The notes under the pieces are model-generated. The model did no database searches and had not been told where the DNA came from. It saw nothing but the letters and a program-made list of their open reading frames with translations. From the NCBI GenBank assembly GCA_029215795.1, contig JARDYH010000003.1:97868609-97932608 (forward strand): DNA of 64,000 bases, in the 5' to 3' direction. The translations under genes were made by a program, and so were the position numbers. This stretch comes from Anniella stebbinsi. Lineage: Eukaryota; Chordata; Lepidosauria; Squamata; Anniellidae. Position 1 is the first letter of the stretch. Every line of letters starts with the position of its first letter. Positions 58,563-64,000 of this stretch are shown piece by piece.

Positions 58563-59314
58563 ACTAAGGCCATGTGCCCATAAAACAACCAACAGAGGAA
58601 AAAAATAGGCCTGTGACCGCAATGGCGGTTTCGGGATTTTAAAAAAACTATTTTTTATAAAAACTAGATTAGAACAAAAGTATATGTACACAATGTATTC
58701 AACTCAGTGAAAAAGCTTCCTAAAAGCTTTTTAGAATGGAGTAAACTTCCAATGAGGCAACTTGCAAGGTGGTCGAAAGGAACTGGGGGAACGAGCAGGA
58801 ATCCGTTGGAGTATGCACAATGAGAAGGTGGGAGAGGGTTCCCACCAAAAAAGTCGTTCCTCAGCTATAATATTCCCAACGAAGCAGCGCAGAGCCCATA
58901 GGTGTGATACACAGAGACCACGAAGGAGAACTATTATTTACCATGGAAGAAACAAGTTAACTTCCCTCCAGATTCACACACTCTCATACCCCCACTGTCC
59001 TTTTAGCGCAACTGCAAGAAGTTCAGAAGGTTTTGCTTCAATTTTAGATTAAGAACAGCTTGTTGTGTCATTCAAACTTGACAACCCAATCCTAACAAAC
59101 CTGCAGTTAATTTTAACTACAATTTTGCTTGAAACACGTTAACTTTAAGCTATCATTTATGATGCGGGCTCGTTTCAACAAACCATAGTTACTATCAAAC
59201 TACAGTTTAGGGTTTGGATGATATGACAAGATGCAATTAATTGAAATCGGAAGAAAAAGCTTCCAATCTCCTTGTGGTTGCATCAAAGGACAGTGGGGGG
59301 GGGGGGAGCAGGCA

Positions 59315-59515
59315 AGGGCCCTGTGGCTCACTGGTAGAACATCTGCTTTGTATGTGGAAGGTTTGAGGTTCAATCCTCAGTTTCTCCAGGTAGGACTAGG
59401 AAAGAATCCTGCCTGAAATCCTGGAGAACCGGTGCCAGTCAGTATCAACAATACTGGGCTAGCTGGACAAGGGTCCAAATCAGTATAGGACAGCCTCCGA
59501 TGTTCCAATGAGCCC
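59315..59515 (+). mobile_element. tRNA-derived SINE
   Basis: CCCTGTGGCTCACTGGTAGA (A-box), AACATCTGCTTTGTATGTGG, GGTTTGAGGTTCAATCCTCA (B-box), CTCCAGGTAGGACTAGGAAA, then GGACAGCCTCCGATGTTCC. Retains recognisable pol III boxes. Confidence 0.85.
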
Positions 59516-59870
59516 CTGGGTGGGTGTGTTAATGTGTAATCCCACCCTAACAGATATGCTTTAGCTCCTGGCTCCAACCTTGATTCTAGATCTCTCTTGC
59601 CTCCAATGCCCCTTAATTCTTCTTGTTGTTTTGATTTTGACCCACAATATGATGCATTTATAGGCCTAGTAATTGTTTAGTCAATATGCCATGGTGTAGT
59701 TCCACAGCCTTGCGGTCAGGAGCACATTCAATGTACTCATTGGGAATCTTCCTGGCAGCTTGCTTCAGCTCTTTCAACTGGCTGATATCTTCTTCTCAGG
59801 GTTTCTGTCAGTGCTGATTAGAAGCCCTCAAACAAAGCTGAAATGATTATATGGCGTTTATGACTGACTG

Positions 59871-60459
59871 AGAGCCGATCTACACACTAGGTTTTTAACG
59901 TTTTATAAGGGTTACGAAAATTCTTTGGGCCACATGACGCACTCCCTTGAACGATCGATACCCGAGGTTTTTTAAAACTCACTTCAGCTATATAAAATGG
60001 TTTTACTTTTAATAAATTATTTTAAGTAAAATAATGTGTCCTTCCTTACCGTTTGTGATTCATGAGGGCAGTGCTTCGTTTACCGGTGCACAAATGCTTA
60101 GCAGTTGATTGGTGGGGAAGAAAGAGGGGCTAAGGAGGAAGTGGGTGTGTGAACTACAACACCCACAATCCTTAGCCCTATACTCATTGAAAGCTAAGGA
60201 ATGAAAGGGGAACGAAGGAGGAAGTGGGCAAGTGAACTACAGCACCCACAATGCCTTGCCCTAAACTCACTGTAAAAACAAAACAGAAAGAGACGGCTAG
60301 AAGGGTGTGAGACCGCACACACCGCTTTGAAGACTGAAGACTTTTTCTCCTGTAACGTGAGTACTCCTTAATGTGGCCTAAGATGTTTTAGAACGCACCT
60401 ATTTGGAACATTTTAAAATACTATTTAAAACGTTCCAAGGGACTGTGTAGATAGGCTCT
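59871..60459. mobile_element. Candidate MITE (AGAGCCGATCTACACA termini) with internal duplication
   Basis: AGAGCCGATCTACACACTAG at the left, inverted at the right as ACTGTGTAGATAGGCTCT. The inside carries a direct tandem duplication of about 75 bp (AGGAGGAAGTGGGTGTGTGA ... AGGAGGAAGTGGGCAAGTGA), each with AACTACARCACCCACAATSC. Confidence 0.6.
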
Positions 60460-61029
60460 GACTTAAATGTGCTTTGGATCTATACCAGGCTCTCTCAGCA
60501 GTATGTATGCGACTCATTCCCAGCGTGTCAATAAAATATTTCAAATGAGCAAATAAAGTTCCTGTTAAGGCTTGTGATAATTTCATTTCACAAGGCACCA
60601 GATTTTCTTTTCTACATTATGAGAACACAGAGGCTCCCCACACTACTTACCCAGAGGTCTCTTCCAGAGCTGCTATTGCTATCCTTGAAACGGAGATGCC
60701 AGAAATAAAACTTTAGACCTTATACATGGAAAGCACATTAGCTACTATTAACTTTGGCTATTCCTTACACCTGTACCCAGTCCAAAATCTAGGGAAAATT
60801 GTAAGATTCTCTCCACCCCAATTTAGAGAGCAATCCTATGGCCCCTAGATGGCGTCTGGGAGGCCCCTAGGATAGTTTGGATTTCTGGATCCAAGGTCAG
60901 AGACACTGCTCTAACCTCAGACCCAGGAATCCGAGTTCCTTTCCCCTCACAGCTGGTGTAGAGAAAACCCCTTGGAGGAAAGGCAGGGATATAAGTGTAA
61001 TAGGATGTAAAAGAATGGAACGGTGAAAT

Positions 61030-61310
61030 TATTTTTTGCATGCAAAAGTTCCAAAGGTTTAATCCCTGGCATCTCCAGGTAGGGCTGGGAAAGGCTCCTG
61101 TCTGAAACCCTGGAAAGCCACTGTCAGTCAGGTAATAGAAAGCAGATCTCCAGATGTTTTAGTTGCCAGCTTCCAGCATTCCTGACCATTAGCCAGGCTG
61201 GCAGGAGCTTTGTTTTCCAAAACATCTGGAGATGTACCTACTGCCCACCCGTGCAGTAGATAATACTGAGCCAGATGGACCAGTAGTCTGACAAAGCAGC
61301 TTTATGTTTT
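61030..61310 (+). mobile_element. tRNA-derived SINE split by a small MITE
   Basis: SINE body (GGTTTAATCCCTGGCATCTC, CAGGTAGGGCTGGGAAAGGC) continues after the insert with GATAATACTGAGCCAGATGG and ACCAGTAGTCTGACAAAGCA. The insert (about 61,146-61,240) is a palindrome: ATCTCCAGATGTTTT at the left, AAAACATCTGGAGAT at the right. Confidence 0.75.
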
Positions 61311-61910
61311 TAAGCATAGTTTCTGTTCTGCCTGACAGGATGATATAGGTTACCAAGTAACCCTGGGTGAGAGTAGTTCAGTTATCTGTATTGGCTTAAA
61401 TAATTGGCTTAGTGGTTACATGCAAATTGTGGCAAGTCACCACTTCATAATTCTTCTCTTGTGTTGTTTGCAATGGCCTATGGCTATAAGCAAGAAACAA
61501 TTTGTTGTTGTAAGGAATTGTTATTTTTATCCTTACAGAGCACTCGGTGATACAGCATTCTAGAACTATCTGTTGCGAACCTCAGGCGTACTTGAATAGC
61601 ACTTTGTCTTTTAAAAAGCAAAAGCTTGGAGCCAACGTTTTAGACAAAAGAATGAATGTGTGTGTTCAATGCCATGGGCTCAGTCTGTACTGCAGCTCAA
61701 GCACTTCATGAAGCATTTCATGGTGACAGCAGCCAAAGCCCAGGCACTCAAGAAAAGGAGAACGGCACACCAACAGCAGGGCACATCAGTGACTCAGGCG
61801 TTTGCCTGATGCGGAAATCTGCCTGATGTTGTCATCCCCCCCCCCCCCCCCGACCATTCTCTAGGAAGTAACATGTGCAGCATAGCCCAGGCAAGATGAC
61901 AGCTTCATTA

Positions 61911-62262
61911 CTCAGGGTGCCTCTACAAGAGCAATTTAAAGCTCTTTCAAGGTGCATTACAAATTTTACCTCTACAAGAGCGGAGCGCAAATTGGGGGTT
62001 GAGGCGCTTTTTATCTCTGATTATTCGCATTATTGAATGCGCGTTAAATAGTGAGTTTTAATTTGCTGCGGGAGTTAGAGCACCTTATGGCCATGTAAAC
62101 ATGTGATTCTCCGCATGTAAACAACTTTAAAGCGCGTTTCATACAGCCCGTAATGCGCTTCACCGCCTCTCATGAATAGGTATTAGGAGTAAATGCGCTT
62201 CTCCGTATATGCGCATAATCGGGCAACCGGGCGTCAAACCAAAATCTTGTAGAGGGGGCCTC
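61911..62262. mobile_element. Candidate MITE (CCTCTACAAG termini)
   Basis: CAGGGTGCCTCTACAAGAGC at the left, CTTGTAGAGGGGGCCTCA at the right. The inside is CpG-containing and shows TTAAAGC/GCTTTAA repeats. CTACA termini resemble 29,901. Confidence 0.5.
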
Positions 62263-62487
62263 ATTTTGAATAGCTCTGTTGTGTCAAGCAGTTTTGCAAG
62301 AGGCAAAAACAGCACAGTAATTTACAGGTTGTGACCCAGGAATAAAACAAACAAACATTGATCTGTTTTCGGCAGGGGTTGCAACAACGGCCCTAAAAGC
62401 AATCCTATGGAACTGCAGGAAAATACAGTTCAAACCTATGCATGTTCACTTCATTTGGATGCCCACTGTGTTCAATGGGGCTTATTC

Positions 62488-62890
62488 TAGGGTGACCATA
62501 TTTGGGAACCCCCCCCCCCCAAAAGGACACCCAGTGTGTGCATGCGTGGAAGTGCGCTTTCCTCTCTTCTGCTCCAATTGGGACCTTAAAAGCCCCAACT
62601 GAAAGCGAAAACATGTCATTCCTACCCACTGCTCCAATTGGGGCTTTTTTTTATAATGTCTGGGAATGACACACTTTCCCCTTTAAGGCCCCAATTGGAG
62701 CAGTGGGGGAAATGACGCACCTCCAGAAAGCGTGTCACTCCCCCCCCCCCACACACACACAAATGGCAGTCTAAAAGGGGGAAAGCATGTCATTCCAGGA
62801 CATTAAAGATTACAGAAAATCCCCCAACACCCAGACTAGAACAAAAACCAGGACAAATCTGGGGAAAACCTGACAGTTGGTCACCGGCTA
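62488..62890. mobile_element. Candidate MITE (TAGGGTGACCATAT termini)
   Basis: Starts TAGGGTGACCATATTTGGGA and ends GGTCACCGGCTA. The first bases match the terminus of the 320-bp palindrome family, but the interior (GCTCCAATTGGG repeats) is different. About 400 bp. Confidence 0.55.
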
Positions 62891-63739
62891 TTTAGGACTG
62901 TAGCCAGAGTGGCCATAAGCAGACACACTTAATTTCAATAGACTTAAGCTTTCCTATTTTGGCACTGAAATGCGGTCAGCCTCTGTTTAACTGAAGCTAA
63001 AATGAGATATTTAACAGCAAACTTAAAATTCCCAATCCTACACTTGTCTACAATTTTCAAAGCACAGGTGGGGGCATTTGTAGGCGGAAAGTGATGGGCT
63101 GGCAAGAAGCAGATATTTTACCCTTTCCTACTCACCAGTCACTTTTCTGCATTTAATTGGGAATCCCATGGTTGCCACCCAACTTCCAGTTCCACGCTGA
63201 GCTCCTGCTCTTAAACAGGCTTTAGAATCTACTTCCATCCCCAGTTGTCTGGTTGCAGAAAAACTGGAAGTGCAGGCTGCCTGTTGGGATTAATATCTGA
63301 AAAGGGACCTTGCAGGAGAGATGTGCAGGTTCTGGATGCAGAATGAGCTCACACATGCCTGTCCCGCAAGGTCCCTTTTCAAATGTTACAACAGCAGTGT
63401 GAAACTAGAAAGGGTAACCCACATGCACTTCCTGTTCCTGGCTTAATTTAATGTTAAAAACAGAAGTCAAATGACTGCTGTTTTTAACATGTGCCTAGAT
63501 GCAGTAAATTAGAAGACTTTTCTTGTGAAAAGTCCCATTGTAATTGTGCACATAAAAGTTAGACTGAAAAGCTTAGAACATTTCCAATGGGACATCAGTG
63601 GGATGCAGTAGCACCACTATTTCATATTACATGTAGCCATTTTAGGAGAAGTCCAATTACTTCATCAAATAGATGAAAACATCATGGTGTACACTCACAT
63701 GGAACAGTGCAAAATCTGTAACTACAACTGTGTTTATAT

Positions 63740-64000
63740 TTATTTATTTATTTATTTATTGAATTTCTATACCGCCCAATAGCCAAAGCTCTCTGGGCGG
63801 TTCACAAGAGTTAAAACCATCAGACACAAATCAAAGTATAAAACAAACAACAGTATAAAACAAACAGCATAAAAACCCAATGTAAAAGCACAACCAGGGT
63901 AAAACGGAGCAGTAAATAGACTGCCAGGCAAAACGGATGGAATGCAGCAGCAAAAGAGGAATGAGATGAGTGCAGGCTCATTTCCCCACCCAGGGAAAGA
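63740..64000 (-). mobile_element. L2-clade LINE 3' end, minus strand (cut by window edge)
   Basis: TTTATTTATTTATTGAATTT, CTATACCGCCCAATAGCCAA and AGCTCTCTGGGCGGTTCACA: the reverse complement of the standard L2 tail, followed by 3' UTR sequence. Confidence 0.85.

Larger units (their letters stand above)
52299..58930 (-). mobile_element. DIRS-type tyrosine-recombinase retrotransposon, split by CR1
   Basis: The minus strand carries, in order, a gag-like region (56,477-55,484), reverse transcriptase (55,415-54,333), RNase H and a methyltransferase-like region (54,184-53,438) and an overlapping tyrosine recombinase (53,562-52,498): the DIRS1 order. A 36-bp inverted repeat with two mismatches lies at 52,299-52,334 and 58,895-58,930 (GGTCTCTGTG and ATCACACCTATGGG on the left), the expected inverted termini. 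The 10-mer AATGGCGGTT at 58,622 matches, inverted, the sequence just outside the left repeat and may mark the internal complementary region. CR1 occupies about 56,480-58,562. Stops and frameshifts make it inactive. Confidence 0.85.
49840..64000. other. SULT4A1 intron 1 (part)
   Basis: At least 14 kb. No exon carrying the SULT4A1 start (expected to end in a YPKS-encoding stretch) was found, so exon 1 is outside. Dominated by a DIRS element with a nested CR1, plus SINEs and MITEs toward the right. 49,840-52,280 is mostly unassigned. Confidence 0.75.

Noticed and set aside
59325..59395. tRNA-like sequence with A- and B-box
   Set aside because: It is the head of a tRNA-derived SINE followed by the SINE body, not a functional tRNA gene.
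49840..64000. SULT4A1 exon 1 within the window
   Set aside because: No minus-strand segment encoding the expected VTYPKS-type end followed by a phase-1 donor was found.

Overview
The window reads as nuclear DNA from a squamate reptile (lizard or snake). It is AT-rich and intron-dominated. It is crowded with CR1 and L2 LINEs, tRNA-derived SINEs of the type common in lizards, a DIRS tyrosine-recombinase retrotransposon, fold-back MITEs and microsatellites. There are no bacterial-style operons. The lineage call rests on the mix of repeats and on the host genes; no species can be named.

Two host genes are supported, both on the minus strand and head to tail, in the same order as their human orthologues on chromosome 22q13. 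SULT4A1 (orphan brain sulfotransferase) occupies 37,098-49,839 with its last six coding exons, including the stop. Its first coding exon must lie to the right of the window. EFCAB6 (EF-hand axonemal/sperm protein) is represented by its first four coding exons at 8,844-3,004; the rest runs off the left edge. The exon joins keep frame exactly. For SULT4A1 the missing 5' part computes to 56 codons plus one base, which is what the human protein has before the same splice site. A GC-rich patch near 17.2 kb with two X-box (RFX) motifs and minus-strand CCAAT boxes is the likely EFCAB6 promoter.

Layout: 1-8.9 kb EFCAB6 exons and introns, with L2 LINEs and MITEs; 8.9-17.3 kb EFCAB6 5' non-coding intron; 17.3-37 kb intergenic, holding L2 and CR1 remnants, a mini-provirus (21,268-22,916) with a 4-bp target duplication, a Ty3/Gypsy chromodomain integrase relic and microsatellites; 37-50 kb SULT4A1; 50-64 kb SULT4A1 intron 1, dominated by a DIRS element (about 52.3-58.9 kb) that was later split by a CR1 insertion.

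The most unusual structures are a family of three copies of a 320-bp nested palindrome (12,146; 28,956; 40,746), a second nested fold-back element at 9.57-9.81 kb, a fold-back element whose right arm was split by an L2 (3.74-4.77 kb), and the internally deleted provirus. Nearly all long open frames outside the listed exons are transposon relics or chance frames.
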